From an uncultured Hyphomonas sp. (GTDB taxonomy: Bacteria; Pseudomonadota; Alphaproteobacteria; Caulobacterales; Hyphomonadaceae), in assembly GCF_963678875.1 (NCBI RefSeq), contig NZ_OY787456.1, positions 1,612,001 through 1,676,000 of the forward strand: a stretch of DNA of 64,000 nucleotides, written 5' to 3'. The notes under the pieces were generated by a model. It did no database searches. It was not told where the DNA came from and was given only the letters and a program-made list of their open reading frames with translations. The translations under genes and the position numbers were made by a program. Each line of letters starts with the position of its first letter. Within the stretch, counting starts at the first letter, position 1. Positions 17,236 to 26,441 of this stretch are shown here, piece by piece.

Positions 17236-18006
17236 ATGAGTTCCACACCCCGACTGTTTGTAACGCAGGATCTGGCAGAAGGCGCCGCCTTTCCGCTGGA
17301 TGATGCGCAATCGAATTATCTGCTGCGTGTCCTGCGTCTTGGCGCCGGTGCCCCCGTCCGCGTGTTCAATGGACGCGATGGCGAATGGGACGCACGCATC
17401 GAAGGCGTTCAGGGCAAGCGAGCCAGCATCGAGCCGGTGACGCTGATGCGGCCACAGCCGGACATTCCGGTCAGCGCGCCGATCCTGTTGTTCGCGCCTG
17501 TGAAGAAGGCGGAGACGGACTTCATCGTGGAGAAGGCAACGGAGCTCGGCGCGGCGCGGATCACGCCGGTGCTGACCGAGCGCACGCAGACCCGCACCGT
17601 GCGGCTGGACCGCTTTCAGAAGATCGCGCTGGAAGCTGCGGAGCAAACCGAACGCCTGGACCTGCCGGAAGTGGAAGACCTGCAACCGCTCGCCAATGCG
17701 CTCGATGCGTTGGCGCAAGGCACGATCGTGATTTTCTGCGATGAACGCGGCGAAGATACGGATGCGCCATGGGGCGGCGAAACGGGGCGGGCAGGGCCGA
17801 TTGCTGAAGTGTTGGCCGGTCTCGGAGATAGGCCCGTGGCCATCCTGATCGGCCCGGAAGGCGGCTTTAGCCCGGAGGAGCGCAGCTGGCTGCGCGCGCG
17901 CGACAATACCGCGGCGGTCAGTCTTGGCCCACGTATCTTGCGCGCAGAAACAGCCGCGGTGGCTGCCTTGTCCGTCTGGCAGTCCCTGAGAGGGGACTGG
18001 CGTTAG
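17236..18006 (+). CDS. rsmE: 16S rRNA (uracil-1498-N3)-methyltransferase
   Basis: 256 residues. The C-terminal SPOUT knot is marked by L-I-G-P-E-G-G-F-S-P-E-E (about 203-214) and by L-G-P-R-I-L-R-A-E-T-A-A, both strongly diagnostic of RsmE. The N-terminal PUA-like domain carries D-D-A-Q-S-N-Y-L-L-R-V-L-R. The enzyme methylates U1498 in helix 44 of the 30S subunit using S-adenosylmethionine. It ends 6 bp before the stop of the convergent DUF389 gene, with no terminator between them. Confidence 0.95.
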   Translation: MSSTPRLFVTQDLAEGAAFPLDDAQSNYLLRVLRLGAGAPVRVFNGRDGEWDARIEGVQGKRASIEPVTLMRPQPDIPVSAPILLFAPVKKAETDFIVEKATELGAARITPVLTERTQTRTVRLDRFQKIALEAAEQTERLDLPEVEDLQPLANALDALAQGTIVIFCDERGEDTDAPWGGETGRAGPIAEVLAGLGDRPVAILIGPEGGFSPEERSWLRARDNTAAVSLGPRILRAETAAVAALSVWQSLRGDWR

Positions 18007-18012
18007 CGCCGC

Positions 18013-19686
18013 TTAACCGGTCGGCCGGATCAGCACTGTTTGATAGCGCTGGTACCCGCGCAGTTTTTCATCTGTAGACTGCTGGAATGCGCGATACTCC
18101 CCGATGGGGGATGTGGCAAGGCCGCGCTCCTCCAGCAATGCCGAGATATTCTGTGCGCGGCGTAGTGCCAGGGACTGGTTGTCGAACCGGCGGACTTCGC
18201 CGGATGTGGAGGCGTACCCGACGACTTCCACGCTTGTCACGGCCCAGCGGTCCAGCACCCAGAGAATATCATCGATCAGTCCGGAATTGCCGGGGGACAC
18301 GATATCGCTGCCGTTCTCGAACCCGATGAGCGGGAGTTCGCTGGTCGGCGGAATGACCTTGATCGACCAGTCCGGGAAGTTTCCGGACAGCCCGGTTTCC
18401 AGTGTCCGGTATGACGTGACGGTGAGGCCCGGTTGCGGGGAGGCCATCAGCGTTGCCTGCCGGGAAGCCGCGTCGATGTCTGCTGCAGTCACCTGGAACG
18501 GAATGGCCGCGCGCAGTTCAGCTTCCGACTGGCGCAGCTGGCCGTATTGTTCGAGACGGGACATTTCCGTCCTGAGAGGGGCGGTGAGGCTGGACTCCGC
18601 GAGGCGCAGGAAGGCCTCGGCTTCCAGTTCCTTGTCCTCGTCCACCAGCACCTGGCCCAGATTGACTGTCACCGGTTGGCCAAGCTGCTCGGTCAGGTCA
18701 GCGGCGAGGGACGTTTCTGCATCCGGCACAAGCGTTTTGGTCAGAACCGTCGCGTCGATCAGGATCGGTTCCTTGCGTGGGAAGGCGACGGAAACGTCGG
18801 ATATCCGTGCTTCATCGTCATCGAAGGGGAGCAGGATACGGGACTTCACCGTACTGACGGCCTGCGTTTCGTAAGCGATATCCCGAAGCGACAAGCCGAG
18901 CGGGATGGAGAGGGCGCCGAACACGAACACGATGACGGCGCTTTGCCAGAGCGTGCTGCGCCGACCGTGGCTGGCGCCGAAGCTGTAGATACGGGACAGG
19001 ACGGTCACGGACAGGGCGATGGCCAGAAGGTTCGTCATGAACAGGAAGAAAGCGCCGCCTGAAATGCCGGCTGACCCGACAGCCAGTCCGTAGCCCACGA
19101 CGGCGAGCGGCGGCATCAGGGCTGTTGCGATTGCCACGCCGACGATGGTTTCGCCTTTCCGGTTGATCGTGGCGTACCCGCCGGCAAGGCCGGAGAAGAT
19201 GGCGACCAGCAGGTCGAAGAAGTTCGGCCGTGTGCGGGCAATGATTTCCGGCGTCACTTCGCTGAGCGGCGACAGGCGAACGATCAGGAACGAGATCGAC
19301 ACTGCGGCAACGACGCCCCAGGCCATGCTGAGCATCGCCCGGCGCATGGCGGGAAAGTCAAACGTGCTGAGCGAGAAGCCCATCAGCATGATCGGCCCCA
19401 TCAGCGGCGAGACAAGCATGGCGCCGATGATGACTGCCGGAGAAGAGAGGAGCAGGCCGAGGGTCGCGATGGCGCAGGACATGACCACCATGAACACGAA
19501 GCGGCCCGACATCTGGCCCTCTTCGCGGGCATGCTGGATGACTTCCTCATGCTCCACGGAGCGTGCAAGCTGGCGCAAGACGATCCGGCTCCAGCGGCGA
19601 ACCCAGTTCAGGCGCTCTTCAATGGCATCCTTCGCGGACGCATCGTCTTTCTCATTCTTGTCGAAGGCCATGGCCCCGGATTCCAA
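18013..19686 (-). CDS. DUF389 membrane protein fused to an OmpA-like C-terminal domain
   Basis: 557 residues from 19686; an alternative ATG at 19671 would shorten it by five. Residues about 60-260 hold six or so membrane helices and the DUF389 signature (AVIIGAMLVSPLMGPI, then GVAIATALMPPLAVVGYGL). A long soluble part follows, and residues about 460-545 resemble an OmpA-like domain (V-E-V-V-G-Y-A-S-T-S-G, then N-Q-S-L-A-L-R-R-A-Q-N-I). The arginine that OmpA-like domains use for diaminopimelate is present, but the usual Asp of the T-D motif is replaced (A-S-T-S). DUF389 is of unknown function. The fusion would place the tail in the periplasm; peptidoglycan binding is doubtful. Confidence 0.88.
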   Translation of the reverse strand: MESGAMAFDKNEKDDASAKDAIEERLNWVRRWSRIVLRQLARSVEHEEVIQHAREEGQMSGRFVFMVVMSCAIATLGLLLSSPAVIIGAMLVSPLMGPIMLMGFSLSTFDFPAMRRAMLSMAWGVVAAVSISFLIVRLSPLSEVTPEIIARTRPNFFDLLVAIFSGLAGGYATINRKGETIVGVAIATALMPPLAVVGYGLAVGSAGISGGAFFLFMTNLLAIALSVTVLSRIYSFGASHGRRSTLWQSAVIVFVFGALSIPLGLSLRDIAYETQAVSTVKSRILLPFDDDEARISDVSVAFPRKEPILIDATVLTKTLVPDAETSLAADLTEQLGQPVTVNLGQVLVDEDKELEAEAFLRLAESSLTAPLRTEMSRLEQYGQLRQSEAELRAAIPFQVTAADIDAASRQATLMASPQPGLTVTSYRTLETGLSGNFPDWSIKVIPPTSELPLIGFENGSDIVSPGNSGLIDDILWVLDRWAVTSVEVVGYASTSGEVRRFDNQSLALRRAQNISALLEERGLATSPIGEYRAFQQSTDEKLRGYQRYQTVLIRPTG

Positions 19687-19790
19687 TCTTCAAACTCTGG
19701 GATTGCAGGACGCAGCAATCCGATCACCGCCGCATTATGGCAGTTTATAATATTTCCAGATGCAGGATTTATGCAGAAACTCTGCGAAAT

Positions 19791-20441
19791 TCAGTAAAAC
19801 CAACGCTTGATCGGCTTCGGCGTGGCGCCTTCCCAGCGGCGTTTCCAGTCAATGGCGAGGCCGACGCGGTGGTTGATCTTGCCGTCCCAGACAGGCTTCA
19901 GCCCGACGGAGTGAAGGATATCGTTCAGCCGCTGGCCGACGGCAATGTTCTCTTCCGGAGACGCCGTGGCGTCTGCTGCGCCGTAACTGATGTAGAGGCT
20001 GCCGCTTTCGACAGCGCTTTCCGTGTCCTGCTGGTGGAAGAAGACATAGCCCTTTGCTTCCCGGCCGGACATGTCCTGGAAGTCGTCCATTTCGATGCCG
20101 ATCTCGGCTGCGCCGCAGGTTCCGCAGCAGGTGAAGTGCTGCCGGGCAACGATGTCCTCGTCCTCCAGCATGTCGAAGGCGAGGGAGAGACGGTCAAAAT
20201 CTGTGAGAACCGGCCAGGATGCCTGCTCATCGACAAGCGTCGACACGGCATGGACCAGGGCATTGCGCACCTCGATCTGACGGTCCCGGTCCGTGAGGGG
20301 GCTGCGGAAATCCTGCGCATAATCCAGCAGAATCTCCTCGATCTCTTCAATCGGCTCATAGCCGCCCCGAACGTGAAGGCGCGCCCACATTTTCAGGTCG
20401 TCGCGCTCATCGGTGGTCATCTTGGTCATCTGCGGACTCAC
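19791..20441 (-). CDS. DUF6891-like protein of unknown function
   Basis: 216 residues, soluble, acidic. The central motif F-T-C-C-G-T-C-G-A-A-E-I (about 103-114) contains three closely spaced cysteines and could bind metal. It is followed by K-G-Y-V-F-F-H-Q-Q-D-T-E and S-L-Y-I-S-Y-G-A. This combination matches what I remember of the DUF6891 family, which has no known function. The C-terminal part ends W-E-G-A-T-P-K-P-I-K-R-W-F-Y. It stands alone between the DUF389 gene and the divergent gshA. An ATG at 20426 (MTKMTTDERDD) is an alternative start. Confidence 0.7.
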   Translation of the reverse strand: MSPQMTKMTTDERDDLKMWARLHVRGGYEPIEEIEEILLDYAQDFRSPLTDRDRQIEVRNALVHAVSTLVDEQASWPVLTDFDRLSLAFDMLEDEDIVARQHFTCCGTCGAAEIGIEMDDFQDMSGREAKGYVFFHQQDTESAVESGSLYISYGAADATASPEENIAVGQRLNDILHSVGLKPVWDGKINHRVGLAIDWKRRWEGATPKPIKRWFY

Positions 20442-20534
20442 AACTAAACGAATTCGTGAGAATAACGCGGTTGGCGTTCAAGAGAAACATCCTTATCTGC
20501 AAGCCTCATTCTGGTTCGCAACAGGGGGTTCGGG

Positions 20535-21914
20535 ATGACCACGCCAACGTCGGACATCGACGAAACCTCCCCGCGTATCGCGGGAAAGCATGAACTTGCC
20601 GAGTATCTAGAAGCCGGCTGCAAACCGGCTGCAGACTGGCGTATCGGGACCGAGCACGAGAAGTTCGGCTTCCTGCGCGAGAACCTCGCGCCGCTGCCCT
20701 ATGAAGGCAAAGCCTCGGTGCTGGCCATGCTGGAAGGCCTGCGGGACCGGTTCGGCTGGGATCCGATCATTGAAGGCGGCAAGCTGATTGGACTGCAGCG
20801 CGATGGCGCCAGCGTCTCACTCGAGCCGGGCGGGCAGTTCGAACTGTCCGGTGCACCGCTGGAGACGATCCACCAGACCTGCACCGAAGTTGGCCGCCAC
20901 CTTGAAGAAGTGCGCGAGATCGCAGACCCGCTGGGCATCTCTTTCCTTGGTCTTGGGGCAAGCCCGCTGTGGAGCCTTGCCGAAACGCCCGTCATGCCCA
21001 AGGGCCGCTACAAGATCATGATGGAATACATGGACAAGGTCGGGCGCCTTGGCCGCCAGATGATGTTCCGGACCTGCACGGTGCAGACCAATCTCGATTT
21101 CGCCTCCGAAGCCGACATGGTGAAGAAGTTCCGCGTGGCGCTGGCTCTGCAGCCGCTGGGAACGACCCTGTTCGCCAATTCGCCCTTCATGGAAGGCCGC
21201 CCGAACGGCTTCCTGTCTTACCGCTCACAGATCTGGACCGATACCGACCCGGACCGGACGGGCATGCTGCCCTTCGTGTTCGAGGACGGCATGGGGTTCG
21301 AGCGCTATGTCGACTACGCCCTCGACGTGCCGATGTATTTCGTGCGCCGGGGCGGGAAGTATCTTGATGCCAGCGGTCTCAGCTTCCGCGACTTCATGGA
21401 CGGCAAGCTGGAAATCCTGCCGGGTGAGTTGCCCGCGATGGACGATTTCGCCGACCATCTTTCCACGATTTTCCCGGAAGTGCGCCTGAAGCGATTCCTT
21501 GAAATGCGCGGGTCTGACGCCGGGCCGTGGTCGCATCTCTGTGCCTTCTCGGCATTCTGGGTTGGCCTGCTGTATTGCCCGGTCTGTCTCGACGGGGCCT
21601 GGGATCGCGTGAAGAACTGGACCGCTGCGGAGCGTGAGGCCATGCGCCAGTCGGTGCGGACGCTTGGCCTGAAAACGCCGATTCCGGGCGGCGCGACGAT
21701 GCAGGATCTGGCGATGGAGATGCTGGACCTGGCCCGTATCGGTCTCAGCAATCGCAACAACCTTTCCGCATCCGGTGAGAACGAAACAGGCTACCTGTCT
21801 GAACTGGATGAGATTGCCCGGTCCGGCAAGACGCCTGCCGAGCGCCTGCTGGATCGCTATTACGGCCCATGGAATCGCGACGTGCGCCACGTTTTCACGG
21901 AACAGGCATACTGA
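20535..21914 (+). CDS. gshA: glutamate-cysteine ligase (plant/alphaproteobacterial type)
   Basis: 459 residues. The opening ATP-grasp-like GCS2/plant-type region (DWRIGTEHEKFGF) and the substrate region (V-S-L-E-P-G-G-Q-F-E-L-S-G-A) are characteristic of the GshA family shared by plants and alphaproteobacteria. The enzyme makes gamma-glutamylcysteine, the first and rate-limiting step of glutathione synthesis, in the cytoplasm. Plant homologues are redox-regulated by a disulfide; whether these cysteines do the same is not evident. gshB is not in the window. The gene is transcribed in the same direction as the downstream peptide transporter, about 110 bp apart. Confidence 0.94.
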   Translation: MTTPTSDIDETSPRIAGKHELAEYLEAGCKPAADWRIGTEHEKFGFLRENLAPLPYEGKASVLAMLEGLRDRFGWDPIIEGGKLIGLQRDGASVSLEPGGQFELSGAPLETIHQTCTEVGRHLEEVREIADPLGISFLGLGASPLWSLAETPVMPKGRYKIMMEYMDKVGRLGRQMMFRTCTVQTNLDFASEADMVKKFRVALALQPLGTTLFANSPFMEGRPNGFLSYRSQIWTDTDPDRTGMLPFVFEDGMGFERYVDYALDVPMYFVRRGGKYLDASGLSFRDFMDGKLEILPGELPAMDDFADHLSTIFPEVRLKRFLEMRGSDAGPWSHLCAFSAFWVGLLYCPVCLDGAWDRVKNWTAAEREAMRQSVRTLGLKTPIPGGATMQDLAMEMLDLARIGLSNRNNLSASGENETGYLSELDEIARSGKTPAERLLDRYYGPWNRDVRHVFTEQAY

Positions 21915-22021
21915 GGCAAAGCCTTCCCTCTTTGCCGTCCGAAAAAGCAGAAACTGCCTTGAGCTGGGCGCCATAGCGCGCTCAATATGCGCAGTTCAGG
22001 GAAGCTGAGGGAGTGAAACAG

Positions 22022-23617
22022 GTGACCGATAACGCGATTGCCGCCGACCAGGGGCAGGAGAAGACCTTTCTGGGCCATCCTACAGGGCTGTTTGTCCTGT
22101 TCTTTGCTGAGATGTGGGAGCGTTTTTCCTACTACGGCATGCGAGCGCTGCTGGTCCTGTATCTGACCAAGCACTTCCTGTTTGACCGGGAGGCAGCCTA
22201 TGGCCTCTACGGTGCCTACACGACGCTGGTATATATTGGTCCGGTGATCGGTGGCTATCTGGCCGACAAATACCTCGGTGCCCGCAAGGCGGTGACGATC
22301 GGAGCCGTGTTCCTTGTGCTCGGCCACCTCGGAATGGCGGTTGAAGGCGACCCGGTTCTGGATGGCCAGACACCCGATCCAAGCGTCCTCAACATATTCT
22401 ACTTCAGCCTCGCGCTGATCATCGTCGGGGTCGGCTTCCTGAAAGCCAACATCTCCACGATCGTCGGGTCGCTTTACAAGAAAACGGATACGCGGCGCGA
22501 TTCCGCTTTCACGATCTTCTATGTGGGTATCAACACCGGTGCGTTCCTCGGGGCTCTGATCGCCGGTTACCTGGGCGAGACCTTTGGTTGGGCCTATGGC
22601 TTCGGCGCGGCCGGTATCGGCATGCTGCTCGGCCTGATCGTCTTCGTCTGGGGCAAGCCGGCCCTGCGAGGGGCAGGTGAGCCGAGCGATCCGGTCAAGC
22701 TTGCCGCACCGATGGTCGGCCCGCTGAACCGCGAGCACATGATCTGGCTGGGCGCCGTCGCGGTTACGTTCATCGTCTGGTTCCTGGTGCGTAGCCAGGA
22801 CACGGTGAACACTTTGCTGCTGATCGCCATGACAATCACCTATCTGTACATCGTCTGGCGCTCTGTCGCGAAGCTGAACCCGCACCAGCGCAACCGGATC
22901 ATCGTCGCGTTGATCCTGATCACAACCAATGTTCTCTTCTGGGGCCTGTTCGAGCAGGCGGGGTCGTCGCTGAACCTGTTCACGGATGAGCATGTCGACC
23001 GCAACCTGCTCGGCTGGGAGGTTCCGGCCTCGATGTTCCAGTCGATCAACGCCTTCTACATCATGACCCTCGGACCCGTGTTTGCCGGCCTGTGGGTCTG
23101 GCTTGGCAAGAAAGGCTGGGAGCCAAGTGCGCCGATGAAGTTCGCGCTGGCCCTGATGCAGCTTGGCCTCGGCTTCCTTGTCCTGGCTTTCGGCTCCAGT
23201 GCCGACGCCATGACGCCGGTGATATTCATCTTCCTGATCTACCTGCTGCACACGACCGGCGAGCTCTGCATGAGCCCGGTGGGCCTGTCCGCGATGACCC
23301 GGCTGTCAGTGACATCCATGGTTGGCCTGATGATGGGCGCGTGGTTCCTGGCGTCGGGTGCCGGCAACGCGGTTGCCGCCATGATCGCCCAGGCAACCGC
23401 CTCAGGCGGTGAAGGCGCAGGGCAGGTGTTGTCGGTCTATGTAAAGGTCGGTTGGTTCGCGATCGGCGTCGGCGTCCTGTTCGCCATTGCGGCGCCCTTC
23501 ATGACCAAGATGATGCATCTCGATACGTTGTCGGACGAGTCCGTGTCTGATGTGGGCACGGTGGATACATTCGGTTCGAACACCGATCCGGGCGCACCGG
23601 ATAAAACGCTCAGCTGA
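22022..23617 (+). CDS. proton-dependent oligopeptide transporter (POT/PTR2 family)
   Basis: 531 residues from the GTG at 22022. The frame also allows a GTG at 22013, but the AGGGAG ribosome binding site overlaps that codon, whereas it sits 8 bp before 22022. The PTR2 signature F-A-E-M-W-E-R-F-S-Y-Y-G-M-R-A-L-L with the E-x-x-E-R-F-x-Y-Y-G proton/peptide-binding motif lies in the first helix. About 14 hydrophobic segments follow. These permeases import di- and tripeptides by proton symport across the inner membrane. A strong terminator follows the gene. Confidence 0.94.
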   Translation: MTDNAIAADQGQEKTFLGHPTGLFVLFFAEMWERFSYYGMRALLVLYLTKHFLFDREAAYGLYGAYTTLVYIGPVIGGYLADKYLGARKAVTIGAVFLVLGHLGMAVEGDPVLDGQTPDPSVLNIFYFSLALIIVGVGFLKANISTIVGSLYKKTDTRRDSAFTIFYVGINTGAFLGALIAGYLGETFGWAYGFGAAGIGMLLGLIVFVWGKPALRGAGEPSDPVKLAAPMVGPLNREHMIWLGAVAVTFIVWFLVRSQDTVNTLLLIAMTITYLYIVWRSVAKLNPHQRNRIIVALILITTNVLFWGLFEQAGSSLNLFTDEHVDRNLLGWEVPASMFQSINAFYIMTLGPVFAGLWVWLGKKGWEPSAPMKFALALMQLGLGFLVLAFGSSADAMTPVIFIFLIYLLHTTGELCMSPVGLSAMTRLSVTSMVGLMMGAWFLASGAGNAVAAMIAQATASGGEGAGQVLSVYVKVGWFAIGVGVLFAIAAPFMTKMMHLDTLSDESVSDVGTVDTFGSNTDPGAPDKTLS

Positions 23618-23638
23618 CACCTGACAGCGCACAATACG

Positions 23639-23671
23639 AAAAGGGCGGCCCCACAGGAGCCGCCCTTTTTT
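23639..23671 (+). terminator. Rho-independent terminator after the peptide transporter
   Basis: AAGGGCGGC (23641-23649) pairs perfectly with GCCGCCCTT (23659-23667) around a 9-nt loop, followed by T residues to 23671. It lies 22 bp after the transporter stop. The A residues before the stem could also serve the minus strand, where the rhodanese gene ends at 23711. Confidence 0.92.
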
Positions 23672-23710
23672 CTGTCTGCCATCCGCCACGTTGGCGTTGG
23701 AGAGCGGGGA

Positions 23711-24139
23711 CTAATTGTAAGGCGGGATGAACGGGTCTGTTGGCAATCCGCGTTTCAGCCAGCCGCCACCGTTTTCTTCATTGCCAACCATGCCTTCGCG
23801 AATGTCGAAGACGTGGGTGAAGCCTGCTTTTTCCAGCACCGTCGCTGCTTCGCTGGAGCGTTCACCCGTCCGGCAAATGACGGCGATCGGGTGGTCGAGG
23901 TCCCCGAGGACTGCGCCGCGCGCCTGTGCGATGAAATCCCGGTCCTTAACATTGATGCCGTGGCTGTCGCGAGGCAGGCCGGTCATGGCCCATTCCGTTG
24001 GAGTCCGGACATCGAGCACAACGATTTCGCCCCGCTGCACCATCTGCCAGGCTGAGTCGGCGGGCAGGTCACCCGGTTCCGCAATCGCTGGAGCCGCCAT
24101 GAAAGTGGCCCCGAGCAGGGCACCTATCAGGAAACGCAT
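23711..24139 (-). CDS. periplasmic rhodanese-like domain protein
   Basis: 142 residues. A signal peptide (MRFLIGALLGATFMAAPAIA, cleavage after A20) precedes one rhodanese domain. The active-site loop is C89-R-T-G-E-R-S, six residues after the cysteine as in sulfurtransferases, and the D-V-R-T-P-T-E-W motif is present. It probably moves or binds sulfane sulfur in the periplasm, although some members only bind. It is a single-gene unit downstream of tldD on the same strand (127 bp gap). Confidence 0.88.
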   Translation of the reverse strand: MRFLIGALLGATFMAAPAIAEPGDLPADSAWQMVQRGEIVVLDVRTPTEWAMTGLPRDSHGINVKDRDFIAQARGAVLGDLDHPIAVICRTGERSSEAATVLEKAGFTHVFDIREGMVGNEENGGGWLKRGLPTDPFIPPYN

Positions 24140-24266
24140 CGTGTACTGTCCTCTACTGACCGGGCACGCAAACGATTCGCCGCGCTTTCATTCCCCCGAT
24201 TGTGGCCAGAAAGTGACAAAATGATTCCGGAGCTTCAAGTCCCAAGCCCCGGTTGTTACAGCATTT

Positions 24267-25670
24267 TTAGCCTGCGCCGCCTACAGTCAGGGCACCGACC
24301 TTGAGGGTTGGCTGCCCAACGCCCACCGGGACGGACTGACCGGCCTTGCCGCACATGCCGACGCCGTCGTCCATGGCGAAGTCATTGCCGATCATGGTGA
24401 CGTCCTGAAGCACGGTCGGGCCGTGGCCGATCAGGGTCGCATTTTTCACCGGTGCGATGACCTTGCCGTTTTCCACGAGATAGGCCTCGGTACACTGGAA
24501 GACGAAATTGCCGGACGTGATGTCGACCTGTCCGCCGCCGAAGTCGACCGCCCACAGGCCGCGCTTGATCGACGAGACGATCTCTTCGGGATCCTTGTCG
24601 CCGCCCAGCATCACCGTATTGGTCATGCGTGGCATGGTCTGCGCTTCATAGCTTTCGCGCCGGCCATTGCCTGTCGGCTGCTGGCCCATCAGGCGGGCAT
24701 TCAGCCGGTCCTGCATGTAGCCTTTCAGAATGCCGTCCTCGATCAGCACCGAGCGCTGGGTCGGTGTGCCTTCATCATCAAAGGAGAGGGAGCCGCGGCG
24801 CGCCTCGATGGAGCCGTCGTCAATGATGGTCACGCCCTTTGCGGCGACCTGTTCACCGATGCGACCGGCATAGACGCTGGTGCCTTTGCGGTTGAAGTCG
24901 CCTTCAAGGCCGTGGCCCACGGCTTCGTGCAAGAGGACAGCGGGCCAGCCTGGGCCGAGCACGACTTCCATCTCACCAGCAGGGGCGGCGATGGACTGAA
25001 GGTTGACCGATGCCTTGCGGATCGCGCGGCGGACCATGTCCTGCCAGCGCTCCGGCCGGATCCACTCATCATAGGCAGCACGGCCACCTGCGCCTGCGCC
25101 AGCCGACTCGCGCCGGCCATTCTCTTCCAGCGTGACGGACACGTTGAGACGGACCAGCGGGCGGATGTCGGAAAACGCGGCACCATCCGGGCGAAGGATA
25201 TCGACTTCGGTATGGCTGCCCGAGAGGGATACGGAGACCTGGACAACGCGCGGGTCGCTGGCCCGGGCCCAGGCGTCGATCTCGGCCAGAAGTCCGGTCT
25301 TCACGGAAAAGTCCGGCGCGGCTGTCGGGTCGATCGGCTGGTACAGGCGCCGATTTGTGGGAACGGGACTGGTCGCCAGCTTGCCGGAATAGCCGCGCTT
25401 GGCTTCGGATGCCGTTGATGCGGCGCGGCGGATCGCTTCCAGCGACAGCTCGGAGGCATAGCCTGAGCCCTGTGCTTCACCGGCGACGACGCGCAGGCCG
25501 AAGCCCTGGTCTGTGTCGAACGCCGCTGATTTCAGGCGGCCATCGTCGAAGACGAAGCTCTCCGAACGGGAGCGTTCGACATACAGGTCACCATCGTCGC
25601 CGCCGCGTACGGCGTCGGCAAGGATTTCGGTGGCCTGGCGCAGATCGAATGGAAGAGCGTTTTCAGTCAT
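24267..25670 (-). CDS. tldD: metalloprotease TldD
   Basis: 467 residues. The zinc motif H-E-A-V-G-H lies near residue 248 (LLHEAVGHGLEGDFNRKG), and the C-terminal region with V-G-M-C-G-K-A-G-Q-S-V-P-V-G-V-G-Q-P-T is diagnostic. TldD forms a heterodimeric protease with TldE/PmbA that degrades unfolded peptides and matures some ribosomally made peptides. The partner gene is not in the window. In many alphaproteobacteria tldD precedes the cox cluster, as it does here with one small gene between. Confidence 0.95.
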   Translation of the reverse strand: MTENALPFDLRQATEILADAVRGGDDGDLYVERSRSESFVFDDGRLKSAAFDTDQGFGLRVVAGEAQGSGYASELSLEAIRRAASTASEAKRGYSGKLATSPVPTNRRLYQPIDPTAAPDFSVKTGLLAEIDAWARASDPRVVQVSVSLSGSHTEVDILRPDGAAFSDIRPLVRLNVSVTLEENGRRESAGAGAGGRAAYDEWIRPERWQDMVRRAIRKASVNLQSIAAPAGEMEVVLGPGWPAVLLHEAVGHGLEGDFNRKGTSVYAGRIGEQVAAKGVTIIDDGSIEARRGSLSFDDEGTPTQRSVLIEDGILKGYMQDRLNARLMGQQPTGNGRRESYEAQTMPRMTNTVMLGGDKDPEEIVSSIKRGLWAVDFGGGQVDITSGNFVFQCTEAYLVENGKVIAPVKNATLIGHGPTVLQDVTMIGNDFAMDDGVGMCGKAGQSVPVGVGQPTLKVGALTVGGAG

Positions 25671-25730
25671 TCCGACTAGATGCGCGTCCGCGAGGGGAGC
25701 GGCAAGAGGCTGACGTGCGGATTCCGTGGC

Positions 25731-26282
25731 TCAGTTGGTGATCGTGAACCGTGTGAGCTGCCATTTGGCGCGTTCGAATTCCGGATTGAGCTCAAGGGCT
25801 TTCTGAAAGTCCGCATAGGCCCCGGCGAGATCGCCGGTGTTCTCACGCGCGATCGCCCGGTTGTAATAGGCGGCATAGAGTTCCTGGCTGTCGAGCTCGA
25901 TCGCCTTGTCCAGCGACACCAGCGCTGAGTCGAAATCCTTCTGAAAAATGTAGGCTGCGCCTTCATTCAGCCAGATTGCGCCGAGTTCGGGTTTCATGTT
26001 CCTGGCTGTGGCGTAGTCGGACAGGGCGGCGTCATAGTCGCCGGCTCGCATGCGCAGCACGCCGCGATTCGTATAGGTCGCTGCCCGGTTCTCCAGTTTC
26101 ATCATTTCGGCTTCGATTGCCTTGGTGCAGATCCTCTCGCCTTCCTGGTTGGACGTCCGGCCGTACAGGGCGGCCTCGTAACAGTCGCGGGCGATTCCGC
26201 CGCCTATGACCGATATCTGAGCGGATGCAGCAGGCGCGATGAGAGCGATGAAGCTGGCTGCAAGCAGGGTAAGTCGGATCAT
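25731..26282 (-). CDS. secreted tetratricopeptide repeat protein
   Basis: 183 residues. A signal peptide (MIRLTLLAASFIALIAPAASAQ) is followed by three to four TPR units, recognisable from repeated A-x-x-x-Y-x-x-A-L-x-D-Y/D-x-A-x-x-L-x-P/E patterns (for example GDYDAALSDYATARNMKPEL and KDFDSALVSLDKAIELDSQEL). Two cysteines near 34 and 52 may form a disulfide. It should act as a periplasmic protein-protein scaffold; the partner is unknown. It lies 60 bp upstream of tldD on the same strand and is divergent from ctaC. Confidence 0.85.
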   Translation of the reverse strand: MIRLTLLAASFIALIAPAASAQISVIGGGIARDCYEAALYGRTSNQEGERICTKAIEAEMMKLENRAATYTNRGVLRMRAGDYDAALSDYATARNMKPELGAIWLNEGAAYIFQKDFDSALVSLDKAIELDSQELYAAYYNRAIARENTGDLAGAYADFQKALELNPEFERAKWQLTRFTITN

Positions 26283-26441
26283 TTTAACCTCCGGATAGCT
26301 GGAAGAATGAGTTTCAGTTTACCATCATTGCGACGAGGCGACGACAGGCTGCGACAATATTGAGCGCGGAAAGAGGTAGGTTGCGGCTAGTACGTATTGT
26401 AGATACAGGAGCAGAGATTCCAACGAGACGAGGATTCCTTC

